A DNA stretch of 64,000 nt from Streptomyces sp. BA2. Lineage in GTDB: Bacteria; Actinomycetota; Actinomycetes; Streptomycetales; Streptomycetaceae. The notes below the pieces were generated by a model. The model worked only from the letters and a program-made list of their open reading frames with translations. It searched no databases and was not told where the DNA came from. Positions within the stretch are counted from its first letter, which is position 1; every line of letters starts with the position of its first letter. Location of the stretch: NCBI RefSeq assembly GCF_009769735.1, contig NZ_WSRO01000001.1, forward strand, positions 310,001-374,000. Direction: 5' to 3'. This document shows, in pieces, positions 46,183-55,640 of this stretch. Position numbers and translations under genes: made by a program.

Positions 46183-46477
46183 TACCGGGTTCCTCGAAGG
46201 GTGTGCCATTCCGGGGCCGTAATAGGCGAGTTGATGGTGTTGGTCTCCCCGGATGCAGCGTCTGGCGTGGGCGTTGCTGGCTTGCGAAGGCGGCTTTGCG
46301 GCAGATGCGCCGCCAGCGTTCCTGCAGGTTGGGGTCTGAGGACCGTCCGTGCCAGATCTCGGCTGCCGTGACGGTAGAGGTCCGGACGGCGGCCGACGCC
46401 TTCAAGCGAGTACCCGAGGCACCAGTACTGAGCGCGAAACCGGCCTGCCTATCACTCATCGACCTCTTGGTCGGCGG

Positions 46478-46730
46478 CTACGTTGGCGCGGCCGACCTCG
46501 GCCGTGTCCTCCCCCGGCCCAGGTCCGCAGCCCCGCGAGCGCGACTTCCAGAGACAACCCGAGGCCGGTGAGTCGGTACAAGACTCGTGGCGGCACGGTC
46601 GGTTGGACCCGGCGCGACACCAGCCCGTCGCGGGTGAGGCTTCGCAGTGTCACGGACAGCATCTTCTGCGAGAGACCGGGCATCCGGCGTCTCACAGAAG
46701 ATGTGAATAAACCTGCCGTCCGCCCGGAAG
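46478..46730 (-). pseudogene. HxlR-family regulator fragment
   Basis: The frame RMPGLSQKMLSVTLRSLTRDGLVSRRVQPTVPPRVLYRLTGLG matches the recognition helix and wing of HxlR-type winged-helix regulators. The N-terminal dimer region with the conserved Cys is missing or out of frame, so this is a remnant. It faces the hydrolase fragment, which may once have been its target. Confidence 0.65.
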
Positions 46731-46778
46731 GCGGACGCAGCTGCACCGGCGAGGTCCCGCCGCGTCCGGCGCCTGGTC

Positions 46779-46990
46779 GTGATGAGGGCTCTGCTCGGCC
46801 GCCTGCCAGGAGCAGAACACGTCTTCGCGGACGGCCCCCGTGGTGGTTCGGCTTCCATGCCGCCCCTGGCCTCGCCGAGTCCGTCCTGGCCGGCAGCGAA
46901 GCCCCGTACATCGACTTCTTCGTCGACTCGGGGACGCTCGGGCGAGGCGTACCCGACGACATACGTCCGCGCGGCCTTGGTCCACGCGTA
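46779..46990 (+). pseudogene. Alpha/beta hydrolase (epoxide hydrolase-like) fragment
   Basis: The frame from about 46841 reads WWFGFHAAPGLAESVLAGSE and then APYIDFFVDSG, the cap-region pattern of epoxide-hydrolase-like proteins (WHFAFH, PGLPE-LLAGRE-YLDWF). Upstream codons RALLGRLPGAEHVFADGPRG are in another frame. Both ends are lost, so only a remnant remains. A second, deleted copy lies at 54489-54570. Confidence 0.55.
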
Positions 46991-47169
46991 CACCGCCCTA
47001 CCCACCAGTGGCGCAGCAGCTCCAGGACGCCGTCGCGACAGCTCGGCTGACCATGCCCACCATGACCATCGGCTCTCCTTGCTCCTTTCCGAGCCGCCGA
47101 GCCGCCGAGCCGCCGATCTGGCGATGTGACCGGAGCGGGGCCGAAGGATCACGGTCGGCGGTTGGGGCG

Positions 47170-47897
47170 TTCGTCCCAGCGGAGAGTTGTCCAGGACCGC
47201 CGGATCAGGCCACGCATCGTGATGAGTGTGGCGGCGAGGTCGAAGAAGGCATCAATGACAGTGACGCGACGCTCGTAGCTCCGGGCGAGACGGTGAAAGG
47301 CGTTCTGCCACGCGTGAGTGCGATTGACGTGCCCACGCAGACTCGCCTGAGTGGGCGTCTTCTCCGCCTTGCGCGCGATGCGTCCGTGCAGGCCGCGTGA
47401 TGGTGTCGGGCAATGGACCGGGACCCTCCAAATGTTTCAGAGTCGGGGCAAGCAGTGGAGAATCGTGGCGTTTGGCACCGGCCAGGACGCGGCCCAGCGG
47501 AATGCCGTATCCATCCGTCATGCCCGAGCGCTTCCGTCCCTGTTTGCCGCGGTCGACCGGTGAGCGTCCGGCGGCCTACCCTCCGCCAGGTGCCTTGGTG
47601 ATCGCTCCGTCGACGGAGATCTGGTCGAGGTCGAGGCCGACGATCCGGTCGTAGGGCTCCAGGGAGAAACGCCCAGTCGTATTCACTCGTCGCGGCGGCC
47701 GCGGACTGTGGTGGCCGAGCAGATCGTGTCAGCGATCGCTTCGTAAAAACAGCCGAATCGCAGCAGTTGCAGCATCTGTCGAAGAGGATGCGGTCGCTGA
47801 TGCGCCGGCGGTGGCAGCCAAGCGGATGGTCCGAGTGGTACACCGGCCGCTCGGCCAGCAGCGCCGCGAATTGGTCCCAGAGTGGTTCAGGCAACCA
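47170..47897 (-). pseudogene. IS5-family transposase, frameshifted
   Basis: Reading leftwards, MPEPLWDQFAALLAERPVYHSDHPLGCHRRRISDR starts an IS5-type transposase. The continuation is spread over frames, including MTDGYGIPLGRVLAGAKRHDSPLLAPTL (47521 downward), so at least two frameshifts inactivate it. The C-terminal catalytic Glu region can be followed only in pieces to about 47205. It is one of several dead insertion sequences in the right half. Confidence 0.7.
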
Positions 47898-48015
47898 TGA
47901 TGGCAGCGCGGGCTCAGATCCCCCTCAGTGATCACAGTGCATCGCAACTCCATGATTGCTGTGACCTGTCACCGTTCCGCAATCGACGTCCCCACCGCAC
48001 CTATTCGCGCAACCT

Positions 48016-49860
48016 CTACGCCGTCTGGCTTCTCTTCGGAGACAGGGGCCCCCACAAAGCGGGGCGTTGGCTCGCCTGCGTAGAGGCCGCGGCGAGCTCC
48101 ACCGCCCGGTGACGGACACAGAACGGTCGGCCGAGCAGAGCCGGACGGCCGCAGGGGACTCCGCCGCAGCCCACGCACGTCGTCGCCCTATGTCGCTGTT
48201 TCTCCTCACCATCGGTGGATTCGGTCAAATCGTCCATGGCCTCTTCGCGGCACAGCCTGCACAATCCATCTTCCGTAGCCCGACCTACGAGGAAGATGCG
48301 AGCACCGCAGCCGCCGCAGGTACCGCGGGCCGGGCCGGAAGCTTCGCGAGACGCAGAGGCTTGGAGCCCTGTCCCTCCGCCATCCGTCACTTCCTTGTGC
48401 TGGCATGGCGCGCACGCCCCGGACGGGCCGGGCCGACATCCGTGGTCGGGGCACAGAGGTTGTTCCAGCCCCTGGGCGCGCCGCCGGGATGCGGATTTCT
48501 CGGCGGTGATCTGAGCACATGCGTCGCACGGGCGGCCAGTTGACCACATCACCCCCGCTTCGCAGTCCAGGTGCCCGCACCCCCAACGGGGCAGAGCTAC
48601 GCCAAGGAGCCAGCGGCCGACATCCCGGATCTCTGAGGTCGTGACTTGGGTGAGGCGGGTGGTCAGGCGGTGGCGGAGGCGGGAGGGGTCCATCCCATCG
48701 CGCAACTGACGGCCGACCTCTCGGGCGATCTTGCGCTGGACGTACGAGTTGTTCACGCCCTTGAGCAGCCAGTGCACGGGTTCCAGGACGGCGTGGATCT
48801 GGGCGCTGAAGGTCAACGGGGGCCCGTCGTAGGGCAACCGAGGTGGTCCCCCTCCCCTGCTGGACCTCTGGTGTTGGCGCGACTGAGGGGAGGAATGGCT
48901 GTGATCACCCGCGCGTAGCGCGAGAGTGCCCGCTGTCGGCGGGAGAGCTGAGGCGTCTGGCGCTTTTCTCATCGGTCCAGCGGCCCCAACTACCCGAGTT
49001 TCGCCTACGGCGGGTGAGGTACGCGCTCCCCCGTCATCAGGTCGGACAGTCTTAGGGTCTTCCTTATTCGCGAGCCATCCCTCACCAACTTGTGCACCCG
49101 ATCCCTCATCAACAACAGGAGGGATGCAGGCATCGGCTGGCGATTCGTGTGGTGTGCCAGGCACTGGTTCGGTGCGCCGAAGGGCGACGCTGGGAGGGAT
49201 CGAGTGCGCGATGTACTGGTGACGGCCCTGCGCTCCGGCTCGGCGCTGCACTGTCAACCAGCCTGCTGCCTCGAGCCCATCGACCACTCCCCCCGCCGCC
49301 GCCGCGGTCAGCATCTGACCGGCTCGCTGGCCCGAAGAATGGCGCAACATCCCGGCGAGCTCTAGCAGGGTCAGTGGCATCTGCTGCGTCTGGGCGTACA
49401 TCAGGGCCGCGTACGCGCGCAGTTGTCGGGGTGTGAGATCTTCAGCTGCTGCTACCGGTAGCCACACGAACCGCTCGGTGGGAGACATCGGGCGCACCCG
49501 CCGTCGCGCCGTTGTGCCCGAACCGCCGGGCAGTGAACGCCGGGTGTTCTGTGGCAGTTCCACCACCCCGTCCGGAGCCGGGCGGCGCAGCAGTGCGATC
49601 CCGCGCTCGACCGACGCCTTCGACATCCCCAGATAGTCCGCCAGCCGTGCGGTGCCGGCCGTGCATCCTTCGGGGCGCCGCGCGAGGGCCTTGACCTTGA
49701 CGTAGACGGCCAGGGCGACGTCGCTGTAGAAGGGGGAGGACACCAGCCGCCATGGCACCCGTACGCGTTGACGACGCTCCGGCTCCTGTGGGACCGCGGA
49801 ACTCCTGTGCGGCTGATGGGGCGCACCAGAGACAGGCGTCTCTTCCGCCACGGAAGTCAC
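48016..49860 (-). CDS. Helix-turn-helix replication-type protein with Cys-rich tail
   Basis: GTG 49860 has AGGAGG at an ideal distance, giving 614 residues and discarding 22 codons of the longer frame. The N-terminal part is a winged-helix module: RVRVPWRLVSSPFYSDVALAVYVKVKALARRPEGCTAGTARLADYLGMSKASVERGIALL, then a second DNA-binding-like region (LTPRQLRAYAALMYAQTQQMPLTLLELAGML). A long Ser/Pro linker follows, and a helical domain (about residues 385-460). The tail has four Cys/His clusters, for example CGHLDCEAG-CDAC, CGGCGARIF-CRLC and CVGCGGVPC, which look like zinc ribbons. Similar proteins occur on Streptomyces linear plasmids. It is unlike the protein at 34447 apart from the general plan. 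Confidence 0.68.
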   Translation of the reverse strand: MTSVAEETPVSGAPHQPHRSSAVPQEPERRQRVRVPWRLVSSPFYSDVALAVYVKVKALARRPEGCTAGTARLADYLGMSKASVERGIALLRRPAPDGVVELPQNTRRSLPGGSGTTARRRVRPMSPTERFVWLPVAAAEDLTPRQLRAYAALMYAQTQQMPLTLLELAGMLRHSSGQRAGQMLTAAAAGGVVDGLEAAGWLTVQRRAGAQGRHQYIAHSIPPSVALRRTEPVPGTPHESPADACIPPVVDEGSGAQVGEGWLANKEDPKTVRPDDGGARTSPAVGETRVVGAAGPMRKAPDASALPPTAGTLALRAGDHSHSSPQSRQHQRSSRGGGPPRLPYDGPPLTFSAQIHAVLEPVHWLLKGVNNSYVQRKIAREVGRQLRDGMDPSRLRHRLTTRLTQVTTSEIRDVGRWLLGVALPRWGCGHLDCEAGVMWSTGRPCDACAQITAEKSASRRRAQGLEQPLCPDHGCRPGPSGACAPCQHKEVTDGGGTGLQASASREASGPARGTCGGCGARIFLVGRATEDGLCRLCREEAMDDLTESTDGEEKQRHRATTCVGCGGVPCGRPALLGRPFCVRHRAVELAAASTQASQRPALWGPLSPKRSQTA

Positions 49861-50126
49861 CAGTGCCTCCTGGCGGCGCGGGTGGCCATCCTCCAACCCC
49901 GCTGCAAGGCAGCAGGTGGTGCGCAATCGATCGGCGGCTGGTCGAGGCGTGGCATGTCCAGGGCGCGCACGGCGTGCGGTCGGCCGGTGGGCAGGGTGTG
50001 GCGAGGGCGGCGCGTCGTGTGGTCAGCGGGAGGGGCGAGGGAGACCGTTTGAGCCGATTCAGGAGTCAGTTGTGACACGACTGAGCCAGCCCTCGTGTGG
50101 GTAGCTATGATGTGCTCCAGACGAGA

Positions 50127-50147
50127 GTGAGGAAGGGAAACCCTCAC
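50127..50147. repeat. Small imperfect palindrome upstream of the Cys-rich replication-type gene
   Basis: GTGAGGAAGGGAAACCCTCAC pairs its ends over several bases. It lies about 270 bases upstream of GTG 49860 and may be an operator. Confidence 0.3.
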
Positions 50148-50247
50148 CGCGACTCGGTGCCCGGCCAGGCGATCGCGAGTTCGGTGAGAGAGGTATTCAG
50201 TTAGGAGTTCTCTGGCTGGGTATCGCCTCCCCTCGACTATGCGAATG

Positions 50248-50276
50248 GCCCGGGATCAGTGGTCCCGGGCTGTTTT
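50248..50276 (+). terminator. Rho-independent terminator-like hairpin
   Basis: GCCCGGGA and TCCCGGGC form a perfect 8-base stem with a seven-base loop, followed by CTGTTTTG. No + strand gene precedes it closely, so it may end a short untranslated RNA from the 50.1 kb region. Confidence 0.6.
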
Positions 50277-50320
50277 GCTGTGCGCCGTACGCCGGATGTC
50301 TGGGCGCGTAGGGACCGTGG

Positions 50321-50366
50321 CGGGGTGCTTGCTGCTGCCCTAGGGAGAACGGCAGCAAGCACCCCG
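50321..50366 (-). terminator. Hairpin terminator of the 50395-50868 gene
   Basis: CGGGGTGCTTGCTGC and its reverse complement pair over about 15 bases, with a short loop and one bulge. It begins 29 bases after the stop codon of the - strand gene. Confidence 0.6.
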
Positions 50367-50394
50367 AGGATGTGTGCGCCTTGCGGCGGCCTGG

Positions 50395-50868
50395 TCAGGC
50401 GGCGTTCTTACGGCCCGAGGCGCGGCGTCGGCGGGCTTTGAGCTGCGTTATGGCATCGGGCAGTTCGGCGACCCACATGCCGATGGGAATCCGCATGGCG
50501 ACGCGTCCGCTGAGATGCGCGAGGTCGAACGCGGCGCGCTCGGCGGGCGTGGTGACCAGATGGACCGAGTCCTCCAGGACCCAAAGGACCGTCTCCGGGG
50601 TCGTCTTGGTGTCGGACACGGCCTGTCGCGCGGCCTCGACGGCGGAGGACTGCCACAGCTCAAGGTCTTGACGGGCACTGCGGGGGCGGCGCGTGCCAGG
50701 CCAGACGATCTGGGAGACGAACGCGTAGACGCGCAGCGCAACGACGGCGTCCTCGAAGTGGGGTTCGTGCAGAACCCCCTGGTTGCGTGCCTTCCAGGCC
50801 CATGACTCGCTCAGACCGGCCGCGGTGGCCACGGCGCTGGTGCTGAGTTGGTCGCTGCTTAGCGACAT
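50395..50868 (-). CDS. Hypothetical protein with helix-turn-helix-like start
   Basis: ATG 50868 follows GGAGAG at a good distance, giving 157 residues. It begins MSLSSDQLSTSAVATAAGLSESWAWKARNQGVL, which reads like a helix-turn-helix (AVATAAGLS turn, SWAWKARN recognition). The rest is mainly helical, with a tail of RRRRASGRK. No family was recognised. It is a monocistronic gene between the Cys-rich replication-type protein and the first partition operon, and may bind DNA on this replicon. Confidence 0.6.
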   Translation of the reverse strand: MSLSSDQLSTSAVATAAGLSESWAWKARNQGVLHEPHFEDAVVALRVYAFVSQIVWPGTRRPRSARQDLELWQSSAVEAARQAVSDTKTTPETVLWVLEDSVHLVTTPAERAAFDLAHLSGRVAMRIPIGMWVAELPDAITQLKARRRRASGRKNAA

Positions 50869-51188
50869 CGCTCGACTCTCCTGACAAGGGTATTGATTGT
50901 TGTCACACCCTAGCGCAGAACAGCCCAGGATTTCTGGCGTCACTAGAACTGCGGCGTGTCGCCAAACCAGCCAAGTCGGCTCGGAAGCCCCTATTTTGAG
51001 GGCCTTTCAGGAGAATGACGATCGACTGTCACGAGTGATAGCTCTAGTGTCACATGGCTTGCAGGAGCGCATGACAGGTCGTCAGTTTGTTTGATCGTTC
51101 GTCATATCGTTGGTTAGAGCGCTGCATGTAAGACAACAGCCAACGCAACATTCAACGTTGCAGCCAGTGATGCAGCCAGTGATGCAAC
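50869..51188. other. Intergenic region with direct repeats
   Basis: About 320 bases. Tandem TGCAGCCAGTGA units (about 51156-51183) and GTTGCA-like hexamers cluster at 51140-51190, next to the partition operon terminator. They may be part of a centromere-like site. Confidence 0.4.
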
Positions 51189-51229
51189 AAAAAGGCGGCG
51201 GGCGCCGACATCGTCGTGCGCCCACCGCC
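51189..51229 (-). terminator. Strong rho-independent terminator of the first partition operon
   Basis: Read on the - strand, GGCGGTGGGCGC and GCGCCCGCCGCC form a long GC stem followed directly by TTTTT. It lies 38 bases after the stop at 51267. Confidence 0.8.
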
Positions 51230-51266
51230 GTGCTTGACGCCCACCCCCAGAGAATCAGGTGCGACG

Positions 51267-52208
51267 TCAGTTGGACCGGCGCCGCCTCTCGGGCCGCTGC
51301 AGCGCGCCATCCGCGTGCAGCGCCTGAAGGTAACGTTCCACCAACGCGGAGACCACCAACGTGCCTCGGCGCCCGTAATCCCTCTCCTGCAACGTCACAT
51401 TGAGGGTCGACACCAGCTCAAAGGCCTGACGGCCCACTCGGTACGACGAGGGCTGGGTCTTGTCCGTGTCCCAAATCCGCTCCCCCGCGAAATCCTGTGC
51501 CATCGCGATGAGTTCATCCACATCATCGGGCGCACTGCGCAGCGCCGCGTCGAGATAGTGCCCGATCGCCAGCTGGGAGTTGCCGGTCGTACGGCGGTCA
51601 GCATTGATCCGGCTCTTGAGGTCTGCCAGCACATCGGGGGTGATCCGGAAGCCGTACGCCTGCCACGACCTGGAACGCAGCTTGGCATCGGCGAAACTCT
51701 CGTGCACCGCGGCATGAGCCCAGCCACTTCCACTGCGCCTTCGGGCGCGGGGTGCCGCGGCAGGAACGGCGGCCCCTCCCCTGGGCTCCGCGGCACCCGC
51801 CTTCGGCGATGCCGAATCTGACGAAGAGGCGGACTTCTTGCGGGGTGCCTTGACCTCAGAGGGTGCTGCCGACGGGGAGGTGGAGGACGCGTCTGCGCCG
51901 TCCCCCGCCGACCGTGTGCTGGGGTCTGGACCGGATGCCGCGCCGGACTGGGTTGCGGGCGCAGAAGCCGATCCCGTGGCGGGATCGGCTTTCGATGGCT
52001 GCGGCGGGAGATGGGAATCTTCACTGGTCTTGGAGGGGGCCGGTACTGGTGAAGGGGCAGGGGCGGCCGGTTGAGGTGGTGCCTGTCCCCCACCAAGGAA
52101 CGAGCGCCCGGCCACATCGTCAGCACCCGCGATGAGCCCCTGCACAAGTGAGGCACCGGCTGGCTTGAAGGTCTTCTTCGCTTTTGAGCGGGGCTTGCTC
52201 TCACTCAC
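51267..52208 (-). CDS. ParB-like partner protein of the first partition operon
   Basis: A 313-residue protein starting at GTG 52208, eight bases inside the ParA gene. A basic lead (KPRSKAKKTF) is followed by a long Pro/Ala/Ser-rich disordered linker (about residues 45-180). A folded C-terminal domain follows: RSRSWQAYGFRITPDVLADLKSRINADRRTTGNSQLAIGHYLDAAL, similar to ribbon-helix-helix-like partner proteins. It lacks the ParBc nuclease/CTPase fold seen in the second system. Its place after ParA makes it the likely centromere-binding partner of a type Ib or atypical system. Confidence 0.7.
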   Translation of the reverse strand: MSESKPRSKAKKTFKPAGASLVQGLIAGADDVAGRSFLGGGQAPPQPAAPAPSPVPAPSKTSEDSHLPPQPSKADPATGSASAPATQSGAASGPDPSTRSAGDGADASSTSPSAAPSEVKAPRKKSASSSDSASPKAGAAEPRGGAAVPAAAPRARRRSGSGWAHAAVHESFADAKLRSRSWQAYGFRITPDVLADLKSRINADRRTTGNSQLAIGHYLDAALRSAPDDVDELIAMAQDFAGERIWDTDKTQPSSYRVGRQAFELVSTLNVTLQERDYGRRGTLVVSALVERYLQALHADGALQRPERRRRSN

Positions 52209-53085
52209 CCGGAGCCTCGCTCTCGATGCGTTCCGGCATCTCCCACTTCTCACGAGGCTGCTGGATACGCTCAACGATCTGCCCCATCAGCTGGCCGTAC
52301 ATCTTGCCCGGGCCGTGGCTCGCATACCGGATCACCGACGGAACCCCGAAGGCGAAGGAATCGCTGATCCGGTTGTCCGTGCGGATGTCGGTGATGAACG
52401 GGGCCAGGTCGTTGTCGAGCAGGCCGTTGCGCACGTTGACCTCTTGGCTCTTCCACCTGGAAGGCGGGTTGGAGCGGTTCAGGACGGCGCCCAGGAACTG
52501 GGGATCGCACTCTCCACCCGTGCGGTCCTTGACGTATCGGACGGTGCCGCGCGTGGCGGCAGCACCCTTGAGGGCCGGGTACTCGGGGATGGAGACCGTG
52601 ATGACGTAGTCCGCTGCTGCCAAGGCCGTGGCAGAGAGAGAGGACACTGCCGGCGGGGTGTCGATGATGACGAAGTCGAAGAAGTCTTCGACGTCAAGGA
52701 GTATCCGCCGCAGGATCGGGGTGGACTGGTACCCCTTCTTGTGGATGAGGTCCTGAGCGGCAGTCATCGTGGATTCTTCGCAGGCGAGCAGATGCAGAGT
52801 GCCGGCGTCCTCGAACTCGCTCAGGAGCTCGCTGCGGTCGAACCACAGATTCGAGAGGTCCATGCGCATGCCCTGCAGTCGGGCCTGGATGATCCACCCC
52901 AATGAGCGGGCGAGTTGGTCCTCCCCCGAGAGATTGACGCCCACGGCCGTGCCGGCCTGGGCCTGGGGGTCTAGGTCGACAGCGAGCACGCGTGCGCCGG
53001 CGAGTGACAGCCCGGCAGCCAGATTGACCGTCGTGCTGGTCTTCCCCACCCCTCCCTTTTGTGTTGCCACGGCGATGACTTTCAT
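52201..53085 (-). CDS. parA: ParA-family partition ATPase, first system
   Basis: A 294-residue deviant Walker ATPase starting at ATG 53085 with a GAGAGAGGCGG ribosome site. The motif is KGGVGKT (residues 10-16), followed by NLAAGLSLAGARVLAVDLDPQAQAG, then DFVIIDTPPAVS (Walker B). It moves plasmid copies on the nucleoid by ATP-dependent binding and release. It has no N-terminal DNA-binding extension, unlike the second ParA. It is translated together with the ParB-like protein. Confidence 0.93.
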   Translation of the reverse strand: MKVIAVATQKGGVGKTSTTVNLAAGLSLAGARVLAVDLDPQAQAGTAVGVNLSGEDQLARSLGWIIQARLQGMRMDLSNLWFDRSELLSEFEDAGTLHLLACEESTMTAAQDLIHKKGYQSTPILRRILLDVEDFFDFVIIDTPPAVSSLSATALAAADYVITVSIPEYPALKGAAATRGTVRYVKDRTGGECDPQFLGAVLNRSNPPSRWKSQEVNVRNGLLDNDLAPFITDIRTDNRISDSFAFGVPSVIRYASHGPGKMYGQLMGQIVERIQQPREKWEMPERIESEAPGE

Positions 53086-53950
53086 CGCGTGTCCGCCTCT
53101 CTCCAGTGAGTCATCCGATTCCACAAGTGCACAGGTGTCACCAGGAGTTTGAGTGACGATGCCGACGACTTCCCCCCGGGGTGAACAGCCGATTTGGCTT
53201 GTTCGCCCGAGTGTGTCTGCTGCCTTGTCTCGTCAAACGCTCTAGTGACACGGGATATCACGGCATGACGATAACAGGAGTTGCTGCGCGAGTCGGGTGT
53301 GACGCGCAGGATCGGCCCTTGCCCCGTGCCCTCTCCTCTATGTCGTCGTTGTGGGTGCGCTTGGCGACGGCGGGGCCACGCGCTAGCGCTCGAGCGGTGG
53401 CACCCAGTGGCACCGGAGCCAGCAGCTGGACGCTCGGCGGGATCGAGGGCTTGATCGCTTCTCACTCTGGTAGAGCAGCAGCACGCTTGTGCGCTCAATC
53501 GTCGGCATGACCGACGGTGACGGGGATGGCTTGCACGATGGTTGGGCCCGCGGTATGTCCGTGAGCTGAGGAGCGCGGACGATCGTTTGAGCGCTAGCTC
53601 CTCGGTACTTGTGATGGCCTGATGGTGCGACAGACGGTGAGAGCGCGTGGTTGACAGAGCCACAGATAGGACGCTCGACCGGTAGACGAGTTGATTGTTC
53701 GGCGGAGTGATCGATAACAAGATCGATCGCTACAGAGAGCGCGCGTGTCGTAGTTCGCGCCATCGGTACATCCATCGCTCGATGCATCGATCAGTTGTTA
53801 GGCACAAAGTCCGCTCGATCCATACAGGGAGAGAACGACAGATGGATATGTCGTTCGAGCGCTCGTTGGACAAGAACATCGTTTGATCGCTCGATAGACG
53901 CATACATGCGTCGCTGCAGACATCGTGTCAGCGATCGCTACTGCCAAGCA
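53086..53950. repeat. GATCG-rich region upstream of the first parA, candidate centromere
   Basis: There is no gene in this ~860-base stretch. From about 53700 to 53940 the tetramers ATCG and GATC recur in CGATCG-like contexts (for example GATCGATAAC, AGATCGATCGCT, GATGCATCGATCAG, TTTGATCGCTCGATAG). Such degenerate iteration beside parA is typical of a partition site. No exact long repeat was found. Confidence 0.4.
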
Positions 53951-54150
53951 GCTATTAGATGTTCTTTAAGAGGTTTGGTAGTTGGCTACTTCCATCCATA
54001 CATGGTTTGTTGCAGCGTTGCAGATAAACCTGCAAGAGATGTTCTTTCATCTGTAGCAGGTAAGAAAACATTAGTCGTAGCGACAGTAGAGACATACATA
54101 GAGAGAGTAGTTGATTCATTGGACACAATATTTACTGAAACATGAGTTGT
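53951..54150. other. AT-rich island
   Basis: About 200 bases are clearly AT-richer than the rest of the window (for example TAGATGTTCTTTAAGAGG and GTAAGAAAACATTAG). The short block GATGTTCTTT occurs twice (about 53957 and 54039). It could be an unwinding element or inserted foreign DNA. Confidence 0.4.
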
Positions 54151-54488
54151 TGCAGTCATGCATGCATGTATCGTTGTACGCGCAACTCTCTGACCAGCAA
54201 TGATGCATCTTGGGGTGATCGCCTGTTGTTCAGCGGGAAAGCCGCAACAGGCCTGGCGGCGAGAGGTAGCGAAGACGCGCGACTGAACCACGTCTCCGAC
54301 GACGGCCTGGCTATCAAGCTGGGGAGGAAAGGGCGGGCCCCTGAAGGGCCTCGCCGCAAGGATCGAAGCCAGCCCACTCTCCCCGTCTTGGACAGTGACC
54401 GCCAGGCGGTCTCGAGGTCGGAACCGATCTGGGCCCGACCACCCCACACCCTCCTGTCCAGCTGCAAAGCCATCGAGAACCGCGCGTC

Positions 54489-54570
54489 GTGATGGAGGCA
54501 CTGCTCGGCCGCCTGCCAGGAGCAGAACACGTACGAAGCCCCGTACATCGACTTCTTGGTCGACTCGGGG
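54489..54570 (+). pseudogene. Second, internally deleted copy of the hydrolase fragment
   Basis: The sequence around CTGCTCGGCCGCCTGCCAGG and then CGTACATCGACTTCTTGGTC repeats the 46779-46935 fragment, but the bases between are missing. So a piece of the same gene was duplicated about 7.7 kb away and then deleted. Confidence 0.55.
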
Positions 54571-54764
54571 CGCACACGACGCCGGAGGCGGCATGCTCCG
54601 TGCAAAGCTCGAAGAGAGAGCCGCCTGGTTTGGGCAGACGTAGGGGTGGTGTCTCGGCAGCTGCCACTCTTGCAGATCGCCCACACCGGCTGGGTCATAG
54701 TCGGGGAGAAGTCCCCGCAGGGCAATCGGTGGACGTATATCGGCTGCGACACGGTGCATGACCG

Positions 54765-55625
54765 TGGTCCCGAGGCAGCTTCCCGCGTCGGTGGCCTGGG
54801 TGCGGTACTGGATACTGCGGAGACCGTGGTGGAGTGCTCGGTTGAAGGTGTCGGGATCGTTGAAGTCTCTGCTGGCCCGGGTTGTTCCTCGCAGTACCGA
54901 CCAGATGCCCTCGACGCGTCTGAGGTCGGGGGCATACGGCGGGAGACAGAAGAGCGTCAGCCAGTCGTGGGCCTCGGCGAAGGCTCGTTGCCGGGCGTCC
55001 TTGTGCACGTTGAGGCTGTCCCAGGCCAGGACGATTGGTCCGCGGGCTGTTGGTGGGCACAGGCAAGGAGGTCGCGGTAGCGCTCCAGGTGAAGATGCGC
55101 CACTGAGTGTCGTTTGCTCTTCCGCGGCCAATGTGGCAATCGAGATCCATCGTCGTGGACGGCCTCGCACCCGGGCTACTTGGAGTGCAGCCGCGCCTGG
55201 ACCAGGTCCTGCGGGTCGGCGGCGTCAACGAGAGCCGGCTTCGTCCTCGAAGACGAGCCAGGCTTTCGGGGCCGCCGCGGCGGTTCCACTTGGGGGCAGG
55301 TTTCCTTCGCTCAGCCGGTGATTGCGTCCTCGTCGCACTCGTTTGCATGGCGGGCAGGACCTGGTGCGAACAGCCGTGCCGCCGCAGCATCTGGGAGTCC
55401 CCGACTGCGTCACGGTCCTTTGGAACCGCCGCCCGATCAGGGACTTGATCCTGGCCAAGGTCCAGGTCTGGTCGCTGAAGCCATGCGCAACCGGGGCTTT
55501 GTCCGACTCCTCCTCCAGCGCGGCGAACGCAACAGCCGTAGACACCCGAAAGCTTGGCCAGCGGGCCTGCGTGGAAGCATCGTCCGGGAACTGAAGAGGT
55601 GCGTACCGCATTGTCCGGGCGCACG
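54765..55625 (-). pseudogene. IS630-family transposase, frameshifted
   Basis: Reading leftwards, the N-terminal part shows IGRRFQRTVTQSG and SEGNLPPSGTAAAAPKAWLVFEDEAG, and the C-terminal part shows GPIVLAWDSLNVHKDARQRAFAEAHDWLTLFCLPPYAPDLRRVEGIWSVLR. These are the DDE blocks of IS630-type transposases (EDEAG, WDNLNVH, LPPYAPDLNPVE). They are in different frames, so the gene is dead. The motif that is usually NPVE reads RRVE. Confidence 0.75.
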
Positions 55626-55640
55626 GCACAGGTCGCGCGC

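Larger units (their letters stand above)
46183..47170. other. Decayed region with gene fragments
   Basis: Nearly 1 kb with fragments of a hydrolase (+) and an HxlR regulator (-), both broken. No intact gene was seen. Confidence 0.5.

Noticed and set aside
53700..53940. Streptomyces telomere-type palindromes
   Set aside because: Words are degenerate and scattered, without the ordered stem-loops with GCGCAGC-type loops of known telomeres.
53986..54145. Extension of the IS630 frame into the AT-rich island as part of the transposase
   Set aside because: The transposase ends near 54765; the extra residues are just absence of stops.
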